A stretch of DNA of 64,000 nucleotides, from assembly GCF_021497945.1 (NCBI RefSeq), contig NZ_CP046524.1, positions 1,399,501 to 1,463,500 of the forward strand, in the 5' to 3' direction. The DNA comes from Streptococcus oralis. GTDB lineage: Bacteria; Bacillota; Bacilli; Lactobacillales; Streptococcaceae. Within the stretch, counting starts at the first letter, position 1, and the number at the start of each line of letters is the position of its first letter. The position numbers and the translations under genes are program-made. Under the pieces are notes generated by a model. That model ran no database searches and was not told the DNA's origin. It saw only the letters and a program-made list of their open reading frames with translations. This document shows, one piece after another, positions 54,134 to 62,953 of the stretch.

Positions 54134-55150
54134 TTACCATAGAATACCTCTATAAGAGAAAATCAGAGCTAAAATCAACAAAACATAGAAAGCGATAAAA
54201 AGCCATCTCATCTTCACACATAGAGCAATATATTCTCTAATAAAGGCCGATGGAATATAGTAGGCAGCTGTACGGCAACCAAGGCCATCTCCCTTCATCC
54301 CAATACGGCGAGCATAGGTACTGGTACGAAAAACATGGTAATCATTGGTCACAAAAAGAAAACGTGGACTAGCCACCAGCTTCTCACCCATTTCTTTTGA
54401 GAAGAGAAGATTCTCATAGGTCGTCGTTGAGTCTTCCTCTAGGAGAATGGCTTCTCTCGGAACATCCGTTTCTTTCAGCAAATAATTACAAATTGCCCGA
54501 GCTTCGGAAATCTTCTCATCCCCACCTCGACCACCACTAGCGATGATTTTAACATTGGGATTGAGAGACTGGTGATAAGCCTCAACTGCCTTATCAATGC
54601 GACTCTTTAGTAAGGGAGTCACTTTTTCTCCATTCAACAAGCCTGCTCCGTGAATGATGATAAAATCATAATGTTTTTTCTTAGGAATGAAGAGATACAA
54701 GATTGAGTATAACAGAAATCCTGCAAAGGCAAAACCAAAAATCAAATACGAATAAATCAAAAAGAAAAAGATAATATTCACTAGATGATTGGTGTAGAAC
54801 AAACCATTGGTATCGCTCATTCGGATTGCCATGATCACAAAAAAGAACAGAATCACACACCCTAGTCCAAGAGACAAATAATTTGCCTTGGATTTCCCTT
54901 CTTTCTTCAATAACACAAATCCGTTATAAATAAGGAAAAAGCCGCTTAGAAAAACTAAAAATGGAAGCAAGAAAAAAATCACTGCAAATAAAATCATGTG
55001 CACTTCTTCTTGCCCAGCTTCATAAAAAAGATTGGCAATAGACAGGTAAGAAAAGAGCAGAGATAAAAGCAAGAGAGCCGGATTCCAGAGACTGCGATTG
55101 TCCCTAAAAAAAGTACATAGTTTTCTCCTTTGATGACTACATTGTACCAT
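54134..55150 (-). CDS. DUF218 (SanA/ElyC/YdcF-like) membrane protein, start out of frame
   Basis: About five N-terminal membrane segments (to residue 155), then a DUF218 domain with IIHGAGLLNGEKVTPLLKSR, IIASGGRGGDEKISEA, EEDSTTTYENLLFS and VTNDYHVFR, and a C-terminal membrane helix. The frame is open to an ATG at 55148-55150, but that lies four bases after a TATAAT and has no ribosome site. The properly spaced start (AAAGGAG, then ATG 55116-55118) reads MYFF and stops because of a T7 run (55106-55112). With six T it would read MYFFRDNRSLWNP and continue in this frame. Relatives are linked to envelope functions. Confidence 0.75.
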   Translation of the reverse strand: MVQCSHQRRKLCTFFRDNRSLWNPALLLLSLLFSYLSIANLFYEAGQEEVHMILFAVIFFLLPFLVFLSGFFLIYNGFVLLKKEGKSKANYLSLGLGCVILFFFVIMAIRMSDTNGLFYTNHLVNIIFFFLIYSYLIFGFAFAGFLLYSILYLFIPKKKHYDFIIIHGAGLLNGEKVTPLLKSRIDKAVEAYHQSLNPNVKIIASGGRGGDEKISEARAICNYLLKETDVPREAILLEEDSTTTYENLLFSKEMGEKLVASPRFLFVTNDYHVFRTSTYARRIGMKGDGLGCRTAAYYIPSAFIREYIALCVKMRWLFIAFYVLLILALIFSYRGILW

Positions 55151-55163
55151 AATTATAGCAATA

Positions 55164-55187
55164 GAAAAAGAGGACTCTAGCCCTCTT
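55164..55187 (-). terminator. Terminator of the Rrf2 gene
   Basis: AAGAGGG and TCCTCTT pair around CTAGAG-type bases, then TTTTC on the minus strand, at the gene stop. Confidence 0.8.
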
Positions 55188-55623
55188 ACTTTGTCATTTT
55201 ATCCTGAGCATCTGCCACAACCTGAGCCAGACTCGTCTGACGAAGCTGGTTTTCCATCGCTAGTTGGATATCCAGCAATTTTTGATCCAAGACTTGATGG
55301 ATATTGGCCCCTACTGGACAGTTGGGGTTGGGATTGTCATGGAAACTAAAGAGTTTACCAGATTTCCCTAAACATTCGACTGCCTGATACACATCAAAAA
55401 GACTGATATCTTGTAAGTCTTTGAGAATCTCGGTACCGCCGGTACCGCGCGCAACTGATATCAGTTCAGCTTTTTTGAGTTGGGACAAGGTTTTGCGAAT
55501 AATAACCGGATTGACCCCAACACTGGCCGCGAGAAAATCACTGGTTACCTTGCTTTCCTGGCCCTTGATAGCAATGATAATTAGCATATGGGTCGCAATG
55601 GTAAATCGACTTGAAATTTGCAT
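55186..55623 (-). CDS. Rrf2-family transcriptional regulator
   Basis: A 145-aa winged-helix regulator (YwnA-like). The helix-turn-helix is in VTSDFLAASVGVNPVIIRKTLSQL (25-48), the wing in ARGTGGTEI. Only two cysteines (near residues 85 and 102) are present rather than the three-Cys cluster of IscR/NsrR, so a [Fe-S] sensor is unlikely and a thiol switch is possible. The target may be its own promoter. Monocistronic between two minus-strand genes. Confidence 0.88.
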   Translation of the reverse strand: MQISSRFTIATHMLIIIAIKGQESKVTSDFLAASVGVNPVIIRKTLSQLKKAELISVARGTGGTEILKDLQDISLFDVYQAVECLGKSGKLFSFHDNPNPNCPVGANIHQVLDQKLLDIQLAMENQLRQTSLAQVVADAQDKMTK

Positions 55624-55671
55624 TTTATTCCCCTTTCACCTGAGATTCTCATCATCTCTCTTCTCATACTC

Positions 55672-55699
55672 ATTATACCCCTTTTTGATGTCATGTCAA
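55672..55699 (-). promoter_or_regulatory. Promoter of the Rrf2 gene
   Basis: TTGACA (55694-55699), 16 bases, TATAAT (55672-55677). The -35 overlaps the end of the upstream phosphoesterase gene. Confidence 0.82.
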
Positions 55700-56538
55700 T
55701 CATTACTACTATCTAACCATGCATCCAACTCAATATCATGCCCCTGTTCTTGGGCAATCTCATACAGAAGTTCCTGATTATGAGTGTGGTGAATCCCATT
55801 TACCAAACTTTCATAGTAGATCTGGAAATAGGGAAGCTTTAAATCTTTGGCCAACTGCAATTCGGCTTCTACATCATAATCCACTCGACGAAAATCAACA
55901 TCAGCCAAACCTGCTTCATCAAACTCTAAGATCATATACTGGGCCCGCAGGTCCTTACGTAATCCCGCATCTAAAAAGAAGGGTTGCCCAATCGAACCTG
56001 GATTAAGAATCAACTGTCCATCACTTCCATAACGAAGCAACTGTTGATGAATATGGCCATATACTGCGATAGAGGCGTGTGGATTCGTCACCAATCTATC
56101 AAAATCTTCTTGCTTTCCCGTATGAATCAACTCTCTACCCCAGTTTTTATCAGGGAGATGGTGAGTGATTCCTACCATCAAATCACCAAACTGACGATGA
56201 ACTTGCATGGGTTGATTGTGGAGGTCTTCTATTTCTTTAGGGCTAATCTCTTCTAAAATGTACTGACTTTGGCGCAGGAGATAGCGATGACTAGCTTTTG
56301 TTGGATCTAACTTGCGATGCAAACCACGCCAGAGACTATTCTCCCAATTACCCAGAACTCTTACTGTGATGGGCAAATCAGCCAAGAGGTTCAAAATCCT
56401 TCTACGTCCTGTTCCAGGCATAAGAATATCCCCCAAAAGCCAGTACTCATCCACCTTTTCCGCTTTTGCATCAGCCAGTACAGCTTCCAAGGCGCTTGTA
56501 TTCCCATGTATGTCTGAAAGAACTGCTATTTTGGTCAT
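55696..56538 (-). CDS. Calcineurin-like metallophosphoesterase (paralogue 2)
   Basis: A 280-aa relative of the protein at 41343-42182, with the same order of motifs: VLSDIHGNTSALEAV, LLGDILMPG, GNWEN, GITHHLPDKNWG and YGHIHQQLLRYGS. The C-terminal 60 residues also align. The substrate is unknown. It is expressed upstream of the Rrf2 gene with a separate promoter for the latter. Confidence 0.88.
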   Translation of the reverse strand: MTKIAVLSDIHGNTSALEAVLADAKAEKVDEYWLLGDILMPGTGRRRILNLLADLPITVRVLGNWENSLWRGLHRKLDPTKASHRYLLRQSQYILEEISPKEIEDLHNQPMQVHRQFGDLMVGITHHLPDKNWGRELIHTGKQEDFDRLVTNPHASIAVYGHIHQQLLRYGSDGQLILNPGSIGQPFFLDAGLRKDLRAQYMILEFDEAGLADVDFRRVDYDVEAELQLAKDLKLPYFQIYYESLVNGIHHTHNQELLYEIAQEQGHDIELDAWLDSSND

Positions 56539-56623
56539 TCTTTCTCCTTACTCTCTTACTTCTTTTGTTAGTATTATAACAAAAAAATTCAGAAAGCTTA
56601 TTATTTCTGCCTATCATAACATC

Positions 56624-56652
56624 TTGTAAGAGCTTCCAAATCGTGCTATAAT
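56624..56652 (+). promoter_or_regulatory. Promoter of the 124-aa membrane protein gene
   Basis: TTGTAA (56624-56629), 17 bases, TATAAT (56647-56652) with TGC before the -10. Confidence 0.85.
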
Positions 56653-56657
56653 ATAGG

Positions 56658-56712
56658 TAGAGAGTTCCCCTTCATTTAGGATCATGTGGTCTTCAACATC
56701 TCTCTATTTTTG
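56658..56712 (+). terminator. Hairpin with T run in the leader of the 124-aa gene (attenuator or small RNA end)
   Basis: TAGAGAG (56658-56664) pairs with CTCTCTA (56700-56706), with an inner ATGT/ACAT hairpin, followed by TTTTT. It begins at the predicted +1 and ends 21 bases before the ATG, so most transcripts could stop there. Confidence 0.5.
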
Positions 56713-56732
56713 CAGATTGGAGGACTATTGCC

Positions 56733-57107
56733 ATGCGGAAATATCTTAAGTATATTCCATACTGCCTTGTCATTTTCTTCTTTTACTGGCCCCTCTATGA
56801 GCTATTCTCACTACTCATCACTGACCCATATACACTGAAGGGACTGTACATTTACAACATTCTCCTCTTTTCACCTTTGGCAACCTTCATCGTGTCCCTT
56901 CTTTATAGCTACCGTTTCCAATTCTCACTGTGGTGGCTGCTTGGTGTCGGATTGCTCTATTGCTTTACCATCATCACTTTTAATGAATTCATTCTCGTTT
57001 ATTTCCTAGCTTATGAACTCTTTGCCCTACTTGGTATGGCTTCAGGTTCGGGTATTAAATACATGCTACAGCGAGGAAAAAATAAAAAACTTTCACAAAA
57101 TCCTTGA
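56733..57107 (+). CDS. Small integral membrane protein of unknown function
   Basis: A 124-aa protein with four hydrophobic segments (about residues 8-30, 40-60, 66-84 and 88-108) rich in Phe, Tyr and Leu, and a basic C-terminal tail. No family is recognised. TTGGAGGAC precedes the ATG. Its leader contains a terminator-like hairpin. The end of the gene overlaps the -35 of the T-box promoter, so readthrough into the T-box is possible. Confidence 0.65.
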   Translation: MRKYLKYIPYCLVIFFFYWPLYELFSLLITDPYTLKGLYIYNILLFSPLATFIVSLLYSYRFQFSLWWLLGVGLLYCFTIITFNEFILVYFLAYELFALLGMASGSGIKYMLQRGKNKKLSQNP

Positions 57108-57131
57108 AAAATCTCGCAATCATGCTATAAT
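57104..57131 (+). promoter_or_regulatory. Promoter of the T-box/kinase/thrS unit
   Basis: TTGAAA (57104-57109), 16 bases, TATAAT (57126-57131) with TGC before the -10. Confidence 0.88.
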
Positions 57132-57137
57132 AATGCA

Positions 57138-57345
57138 TAGAGACAAGTCACTTAGTCCCTTTCTACTAGAGAGTGCGTGGTTGCTGGAAACGCATAGAGA
57201 GCCTAAACTGATACTACTCTACTGACTTTTATGCAAACATAAAACGGTGGCTACGTTAAAGCCAATCTGAGGTGTCCCTCTTTTTTGAGGAACATAAATG
57301 AAGGTGGAACCACGTTGCGACGTCCTTTCGAGGATGTCGCTTTTT
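57138..57345 (+). promoter_or_regulatory. T-box leader, threonine specificity inferred
   Basis: Stem I features GAGAGTGCGTGGTTGCTGG and AGAGAGCC (57170-57203) are followed by ACTACT at 57213-57218, giving ACU as a likely Thr specifier codon. The T-box core AAGGTGGAACCACG is at 57301-57314. The terminator GCGACGTCC/AGGATGTCGC with TTTTT is at 57317-57345. Uncharged tRNA-Thr should stabilise the antiterminator and allow transcription of the kinase and thrS. Confidence 0.92.
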
Positions 57346-57369
57346 GTTTTGTCAGAAGGAGGAAGAACG

Positions 57370-57993
57370 ATGCTTTATATGATTGGCGGATCACCTTGCA
57401 GTGGAAAGTCAACAATTGCCTCACTTCTTGCTAGACAATATCAACTACTTCATATCAAACTGGATGATTTGATAGAAGAGATGATGAGTCAAGAAAGTGC
57501 AGACTCACAGCCAGTTTGCCTTCTTAGGCAGGATAGAAATCCAGAACAAATCTGGATGAGAAATCCAGAAGAGATGGCAGATGAAGAATGGCACTTTTAT
57601 GAAGAGATTTTTCCTTATGTAAAATCTTACTTGATAAAAAATCAAAACAGACCTCTCTTGGTGGAGGGAGCAGGACTTTTGCCTCACTTGGTAAAGGAGC
57701 TTGAATGTCAAGCATCATCCTATCTATGCTTGACTCCGACAGCTGATTTTCAAAAAAAGCACTATAGACAGAGAGAATGGGTTCCTTATGTCTTAGAGGG
57801 TACAACCAACCCTGAGCAAGCTTTTGAAAACTGGATGCAACGAGATATTCTTTTTGCTCAAATGGTTCGTAAGGAAGCGATGAAATTAGGCTATCCTAGT
57901 CTCGTAACAGATGGTAGTCAACCAGAAAATCAGACTGCAGAAGAAGTTGCTCGGCTCTTAAAATTGTCCAACAAAAATAGAATAAATATTTAA
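57370..57993 (+). CDS. P-loop kinase-like protein between T-box and thrS
   Basis: A 207-aa P-loop protein from the ATG at 57370 (AGAAGGAGG upstream; the earlier in-frame start runs through the T-box). Walker A is [10 protein letters not shown] (residues 6-15). A DDL segment near 32 and [10 protein letters not shown] near 100 resemble nucleoside or zeta-toxin-type kinases. A C-terminal [17 protein letters not shown] is of the lid type. The substrate is unknown. It lies 10 bases before thrS, under the threonine T-box, so its product should rise when Thr-tRNA is uncharged. Confidence 0.75.
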   Translation: MLYMIGGSPCSGKSTIASLLARQYQLLHIKLDDLIEEMMSQESADSQPVCLLRQDRNPEQIWMRNPEEMADEEWHFYEEIFPYVKSYLIKNQNRPLLVEGAGLLPHLVKELECQASSYLCLTPTADFQKKHYRQREWVPYVLEGTTNPEQAFENWMQRDILFAQMVRKEAMKLGYPSLVTDGSQPENQTAEEVARLLKLSNKNRINI

Positions 57994-58003
57994 GGAGAAA
58001 ACC

Positions 58004-59947
58004 ATGATTAAGATTACTTTCCCAGATGGCGCTGTTCGTGAATTCGAATCTGGCGTTACAACTTTTGAAATTGCTCAATCCATCAGCAATTCCCTAGCAA
58101 AAAAAGCTCTTGCCGGTAAATTCAACGGCAAACTCATCGACACTACTCGTGCAATCACTGAAGATGGTGCCATTGAAATCGTGACGCAAGATCACGAAGA
58201 TGCTCTTCCGATCTTGCGTCACTCAGCTGCTCACTTATTTGCCCAAGCAGCTCGTCGCCTTTTCCCAGATATTCACTTGGGAGTTGGTCCAGCTATCGAA
58301 GATGGTTTCTACTATGATACAGACAACCAAGCTGGGCAAATCTCTAACGAAGACCTTCCTCGTATCGAAGAAGAAATGCAAAAAATCGTTAAAGAAAACT
58401 TCCCATCTATTCGTGAAGAAGTATCGAAAGATGAGGCCCGTGAAATCTTCAAGAACGACCCTTACAAGTTGGAATTGATTGAAGAACACTCTGAAGACGA
58501 GGGTGGTTTGACTATCTACCGTCAGGGTGAATACGTGGACCTCTGTCGTGGCCCGCACGTCCCATCAACAGGCCGTATCCAAATCTTCCACCTACTCAAC
58601 GTAGCTGGTGCTTACTGGCGTGGAAATAGCGACAACGCTATGATGCAACGGATCTATGGTACAGCTTGGTTTGACAAGAAAGACTTGAAGAACTACCTCC
58701 AAATGCGTGAAGAAGCTAAAGAGCGTGACCACCGTAAACTGGGTAAAGAACTAGACCTCTTCATGATTTCTCAAGAAGTTGGTCAAGGTTTGCCATTCTG
58801 GTTGCCAAACGGTGCGACTATCCGTCGTGAATTGGAGCGTTACATTGTCGACAAGGAAATCGCTGCAGGCTACCAACATGTTTACACTCCACCAATTGCC
58901 TCAGTGGAACTCTATAAAACTTCTGGTCACTGGGATCACTACCGTGAAGATATGTTCCCAACTATGGACATGGGGGACGGTGAAGAGTTTGTCCTCCGCC
59001 CAATGAACTGTCCTCACCATATCGAAGTTTATAAACACCATGTACACTCATACCGTGAATTACCAATCCGTATCGCTGAGATTGGCATGATGCACCGATA
59101 TGAAAAATCTGGCGCCCTTACTGGCCTTCAACGTGTACGTGAAATGTCCCTAAATGATGGTCATACTTTTGTAGCTCCAGAACAAATTGAGGAAGAATTC
59201 AAGAAAATTCTTCAATTGATTATCGACGTGTATGAAGATTTTAATTTGACAGATTACCGTTTCCGCTTGTCTTACCGTGATCCTGAAGATAAACACAAGT
59301 ACTTTGACAACGATGAGATGTGGGAAAATGCACAACGCATGTTGAAAGCAGCTATGGATGATATGGAACTGAACTACTTTGAAGCTGAAGGTGAAGCAGC
59401 CTTCTACGGACCAAAATTGGATATCCAGGTTAAAACTGCCCTCGGTAAAGAAGAAACCCTTTCTACTATCCAGCTTGACTTCTTGCTTCCAGAACGTTTC
59501 GACCTTAAATACATCGGAGCTGATGGTGAAGAGCACCGTCCAGTTATGATCCACCGTGGGGTTATCTCAACTATGGAACGCTTTACAGCTATCTTGATTG
59601 AAAACTACAAAGGTGCCTTCCCAACATGGCTTGCACCACATCAAGTGACCCTCATCCCCGTTTCTAACGAAAAACACGTGGACTACGCATGGGAAGTGGC
59701 TAAGAAACTCCGTGACCGTGGTGTCCGTGCAGACGTAGATGAGCGCAATGAAAAAATGCAGTTCAAGATCCGTGCTTCACAAACCAGCAAGATTCCTTAC
59801 CAATTGATCGTTGGTGACAAGGAAATGGAAGACGGAACTGTCAACGTTCGTCGCTATGGACAAAAAGAAACACAAACTGTCTCAGTTGATGACTTTGTTC
59901 AAACTATCCTTGCTGACATCGCTAACAAATCACGCGTTGAGAAATAA
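58004..59947 (+). CDS. thrS: Threonyl-tRNA synthetase
   Basis: A 647-aa class II synthetase: N-terminal TGS domain (1-60), editing domain with [13 protein letters not shown] near 73 (His pair of the deacylase site), catalytic core with motif 2 [17 protein letters not shown] and the zinc-site Cys in RPMNCPHH near 335, motif 3 [12 protein letters not shown] near 513, and the C-terminal anticodon-binding domain. The upstream T-box and the adjacent kinase form one unit. TAAGGAG lies before the ATG. A bidirectional terminator follows. Confidence 0.98.
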   Translation: MIKITFPDGAVREFESGVTTFEIAQSISNSLAKKALAGKFNGKLIDTTRAITEDGAIEIVTQDHEDALPILRHSAAHLFAQAARRLFPDIHLGVGPAIEDGFYYDTDNQAGQISNEDLPRIEEEMQKIVKENFPSIREEVSKDEAREIFKNDPYKLELIEEHSEDEGGLTIYRQGEYVDLCRGPHVPSTGRIQIFHLLNVAGAYWRGNSDNAMMQRIYGTAWFDKKDLKNYLQMREEAKERDHRKLGKELDLFMISQEVGQGLPFWLPNGATIRRELERYIVDKEIAAGYQHVYTPPIASVELYKTSGHWDHYREDMFPTMDMGDGEEFVLRPMNCPHHIEVYKHHVHSYRELPIRIAEIGMMHRYEKSGALTGLQRVREMSLNDGHTFVAPEQIEEEFKKILQLIIDVYEDFNLTDYRFRLSYRDPEDKHKYFDNDEMWENAQRMLKAAMDDMELNYFEAEGEAAFYGPKLDIQVKTALGKEETLSTIQLDFLLPERFDLKYIGADGEEHRPVMIHRGVISTMERFTAILIENYKGAFPTWLAPHQVTLIPVSNEKHVDYAWEVAKKLRDRGVRADVDERNEKMQFKIRASQTSKIPYQLIVGDKEMEDGTVNVRRYGQKETQTVSVDDFVQTILADIANKSRVEK

Positions 59948-59958
59948 GAATCTAGCAC

Positions 59959-59984
59959 AAAAGCCTCCAATCGGAGGCTTTTTC
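59959..59984. terminator. Bidirectional terminator between thrS and the TCS
   Basis: AAAGCCTCC and GGAGGCTTT pair around AATC, with T on the plus side and shorter T on the minus side. The genes are convergent. Confidence 0.9.
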
Positions 59985-59994
59985 TCATCTCTTT

Positions 59995-60969
59995 TTACTC
60001 AATAACGAGCTTCACTTCAGCGAATTTGATACGTACTGTTGTTCCTGCCCCAACCTCAGACTCAATACGAATCTGGTGGCCCAGTTCTTCAGAAATTTTC
60101 TTAGATAGGTAAAGACCAAGTCCAGATGACTGCTGGGTCAAGCGTCCATTGTAGCCTGAAAAGCCACGTTCAAAGACTCGGAGCACATCGCTGTTTTTAA
60201 TCCCGATTCCCGTATCCTTTATACAGAGCTCCTGGCCTTCCATATAAATCTCTAGCCCACCTTCCTTGGTGTATTTGAGACTGTTTGAGAGGATTTGTTC
60301 AATGACGACCAACAGCCACTTCTTATCGGTCACGATGATTTTGTCAAGGTCATGGAGATTGAGCGCCAGTCCTTTTTGGATAAAGAAAAGAGCATACTTA
60401 CGAACCACTTCCTTCACCAGATCCTCCACTTGAACCTTTTCAAATACCAAGTCATCGTGGAAGCTTTCCAAACGAAGATACTGCAACACCAGATTGGTAT
60501 AGGAGTCAATCTTAAAGATTTCCTGTTCCAGTTGCTGCTTGACCTCCCGATCAGAAACTTCTGCCACTAAAAGTCGACTAGCCGCAATGGGGGTCTTGAT
60601 CTGATGAACCCACAAGGTGTAGTAATCAAGCAAATCCGTCAGCTTGCTCTGAGCCTCAGACTTCTTTTGATACAATTCAGATTCACGCTCTTCGAGCTTT
60701 TCTGCTAGCGCACATTCCAGAGGAGACTTGGGGTCTCGCTCAGCATAGAGTACTTCCTGCCGGTAAACCTGAGCTTCTGCAAATATATCCCAAGCCAAAA
60801 ATAAGAAGGTCAAAAAACTACTGAGCAGAAAGAAATAAAGAAAATAAGTTCCTAGACTAGCAAATAAAAACTGAAAGAGAAGGACAAGAAAGCCTAATGA
60901 AAAAATATAGGTAAAAACGCGACTGCGAGAACGCAGATAGGCTAGAAAAAATGATTTCCAATCAAGCAT
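59995..60969 (-). CDS. Intramembrane-sensing histidine kinase (TCS01 kinase)
   Basis: A 324-aa kinase with two N-terminal membrane segments (about residues 18-36 and 42-62) and almost no extracellular loop, the BceS-like plan. His122 in LWVHQIKTPIAA is the phospho-acceptor. N box QILSNSLKYT, G1 DTGIGI and G2 SSGLGLYLSKKI are intact. The start overlaps the regulator gene by eight bases. BceS-type kinases usually sit next to a peptide-sensing ABC transporter, and none is next to this pair. In pneumococcus the pair is called TCS01. Confidence 0.9.
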   Translation of the reverse strand: MLDWKSFFLAYLRSRSRVFTYIFSLGFLVLLFQFLFASLGTYFLYFFLLSSFLTFLFLAWDIFAEAQVYRQEVLYAERDPKSPLECALAEKLEERESELYQKKSEAQSKLTDLLDYYTLWVHQIKTPIAASRLLVAEVSDREVKQQLEQEIFKIDSYTNLVLQYLRLESFHDDLVFEKVQVEDLVKEVVRKYALFFIQKGLALNLHDLDKIIVTDKKWLLVVIEQILSNSLKYTKEGGLEIYMEGQELCIKDTGIGIKNSDVLRVFERGFSGYNGRLTQQSSGLGLYLSKKISEELGHQIRIESEVGAGTTVRIKFAEVKLVIE

Positions 60970-61639
60970 GTTTCAGTCCGTATCCTATCCCTTTCTTGGT
61001 TTCGATAAAGCCTGCCAAGCCTTGTTCCTCTAGCTTTTTGCGCAAACGAGCAACATTGACAGACAGGGTATTGTCATCGATGAAAAAGTCACTGTTCCAG
61101 AGTTCCCGCATCAGATCATCACGCGCCACGATATTGCCCGCATGTTCAAACAGCACTCGCAAAATTTGAAATTCATTCTTGGTCAAACTCAGAACTTCCC
61201 CCTGATAGTGCAGGTCCATAGACTTGGTATTGAGGATCACACCCGCATACTCCAGTAGACTTTCATCCCGCCCAAATTCATAGGAACGGCGCAACAAGCC
61301 TTGTACCTTGGCAAGGAGCACCTGCTGGTCAAAAGGCTTGGTCACAAAGTCATCTGCTCCCATATTGATCGCCATGACGATATCCATCGCTTGATCTCTC
61401 GAAGAAAGAAACATGATGGGCACTTTGGAAATCTTACGAATCTCCTGACACCAGTGGTAACCATTAAAAAGAGGCAGTCCAATATCCATGAGGACCAAAT
61501 GAGGTTCTGACTGAACAAAAAGGCTCAATACTTCCATAAAATCTTCTACCAAAACGACCTCAAAGCCCCACTCAGAGAGTAGTTTTCCCACTTGTTGCCG
61601 AATAACCTGGTCATCTTCTACTAGTAAAATCTTGTGCAT
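60962..61639 (-). CDS. OmpR-family response regulator (TCS01 regulator)
   Basis: A 225-aa regulator: acidic pocket 8-10, phospho-acceptor Asp52 in LMDIGLP, Lys in VTKPFDQ, winged helix with RDDLMRELWNSDFFIDDNTLSVNV and ending IETKKGIGYGLKHA. AAAGGAGGAG precedes the ATG. Overlaps the kinase gene, which follows it. Confidence 0.93.
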   Translation of the reverse strand: MHKILLVEDDQVIRQQVGKLLSEWGFEVVLVEDFMEVLSLFVQSEPHLVLMDIGLPLFNGYHWCQEIRKISKVPIMFLSSRDQAMDIVMAINMGADDFVTKPFDQQVLLAKVQGLLRRSYEFGRDESLLEYAGVILNTKSMDLHYQGEVLSLTKNEFQILRVLFEHAGNIVARDDLMRELWNSDFFIDDNTLSVNVARLRKKLEEQGLAGFIETKKGIGYGLKHA

Positions 61640-61658
61640 GCGCTCCTCCTTTGTTCTT

Positions 61659-61667
61659 ATTATAACA
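61659..61667 (-). promoter_or_regulatory. Extended -10 promoter of TCS01
   Basis: TGT followed by TATAAT on the minus strand, about 20 bases before the regulator ATG. No clear -35. Confidence 0.55.
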
Positions 61668-61795
61668 GATTTTCCCTATGGATAAAACGCAAACCTGTAT
61701 TTAAATCACCTCGCTAGTAGTATAGCAAAATCTAACAAGCCCACTAGCTAATTCTAGGTAAATGTGATAGGATAAACATAGAGAAAGGAGCTTTT

Positions 61796-62890
61796 ATGGC
61801 CAATATTTTTGACTACCTCAATGATGTAGCATACGATTCCTTTTATGACCTCCCCGTGAATGAGTTAGATGTTCTTGCCTTGACTGAGTTGACCTATCTT
61901 GCTTTCGATGATGTAGTCACTCAAGAACCAAAGCGTCTCATAGATCTAGCACCTCAAATTCCTAGAGACACGACGATGTTGACCAATAAAAACCGTCTCC
62001 AGTTGTTGGATCAACTCTCTCAACACAAACGCTTTAAAAATTGCAAGCTCTCAGACTTTATCAACGATATCGATCCTGAATTGCAAAAACAGTTTGCGGC
62101 TATGACTTATCGTATCAGTCTCGATACCTATTTGCTTGTTTTTCGCGGGACGGATGACAGCATCATCGGTTGGAAAGAAGATTTCCATATGACCTATATG
62201 AAGGAAATCCCAGCTCAAAAACATGCTCTTCAGTATTTAGAGGACTTTTTTGCCCAACATCCTAACCAAAAGGTTATCCTAGCAGGACACTCAAAAGGGG
62301 GCAATCTAGCTGTCTATGCTGCCAGTCAACTTGATCCAAACTTGCAGAAAAACATTATCGCTATCTATACTTTTGATGCCCCTGGACTTCACAAGGAACT
62401 AACCGAAACACCTGGCTATCAAAACATGATGGAAAGAACGAAAGTATTTATCCCACAAGGGTCTATCATCGGGATGATGCTGGAAATTCCGGATAAAAAA
62501 ATCGTCGTTCGAAGCACCGCCTTAGGTGGCCTTGCCCAGCACGACACCTTTAGTTGGCAGATTGAAGACAAACACTTTGTCCAACTAGACGAGACCAATA
62601 GTGATAGTCAGCAAGTCGATACAACCTTCAAGGAATGGGTTGAAACAGTTCCTGACGAAGAACTGCAGCTCTACTTTGACCTCTTTTTTGGAATCATTCT
62701 CGATGCGGGCATCTCCTCTATCAACGATCTTTCTTCCTTCAATGCCATTGAACACATTCATCAACTCTTTGTACAAGCTCAATCCCTCACTCCCGAAGAA
62801 AGAGAAACCATGGGGCGCTTAACCCAACTCTTGATTGACACCCGATACCAGGCTTGGAAAAATCGTCAAGGCACGAAAAAGACTTTCTGA
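61796..62890 (+). CDS. Mbeg1-like (DUF2974) alpha/beta hydrolase
   Basis: A 364-aa protein. Ser166 in ILAGHSKGGNLAVY is the nucleophile elbow (GxSxGG), with LLVFRGTDDSIIGWKEDF forming the oxyanion region near 113-130. A helical C-terminal part follows residue 280. No signal peptide, so it is cytosolic. The family includes proteins with lipase-like cores of unknown substrate. GAGAAAGGAG precedes the ATG. Divergent from TCS01. Confidence 0.85.
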   Translation: MANIFDYLNDVAYDSFYDLPVNELDVLALTELTYLAFDDVVTQEPKRLIDLAPQIPRDTTMLTNKNRLQLLDQLSQHKRFKNCKLSDFINDIDPELQKQFAAMTYRISLDTYLLVFRGTDDSIIGWKEDFHMTYMKEIPAQKHALQYLEDFFAQHPNQKVILAGHSKGGNLAVYAASQLDPNLQKNIIAIYTFDAPGLHKELTETPGYQNMMERTKVFIPQGSIIGMMLEIPDKKIVVRSTALGGLAQHDTFSWQIEDKHFVQLDETNSDSQQVDTTFKEWVETVPDEELQLYFDLFFGIILDAGISSINDLSSFNAIEHIHQLFVQAQSLTPEERETMGRLTQLLIDTRYQAWKNRQGTKKTF

Positions 62891-62916
62891 TACCCTAAGC
62901 ATTCTCTTCTGTGTTA

Positions 62917-62930
62917 TACTGATATCAGTA
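62917..62930. promoter_or_regulatory. Perfect 14-bp palindrome at the MBL-hydrolase promoter
   Basis: TACTGATATCAGTA overlaps the end of the -10 TATACT (62915-62920, preceded by TGT). It covers the stretch up to the expected +1, consistent with a repressor site. Confidence 0.5.
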
Positions 62931-62953
62931 CATTCTTTGAGAGAGGAAATCCT

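Noticed and set aside
57013..57225. 70-aa plus-strand ORF across the end of the membrane gene and the T-box
   Set aside because: It runs through the T-box promoter and Stem I and has no ribosome site.
57298..57369. Longer N-terminus for the P-loop kinase, starting MKVEPRCDVL
   Set aside because: It is the translated T-box antiterminator and terminator. The ATG at 57370 has a strong ribosome site.
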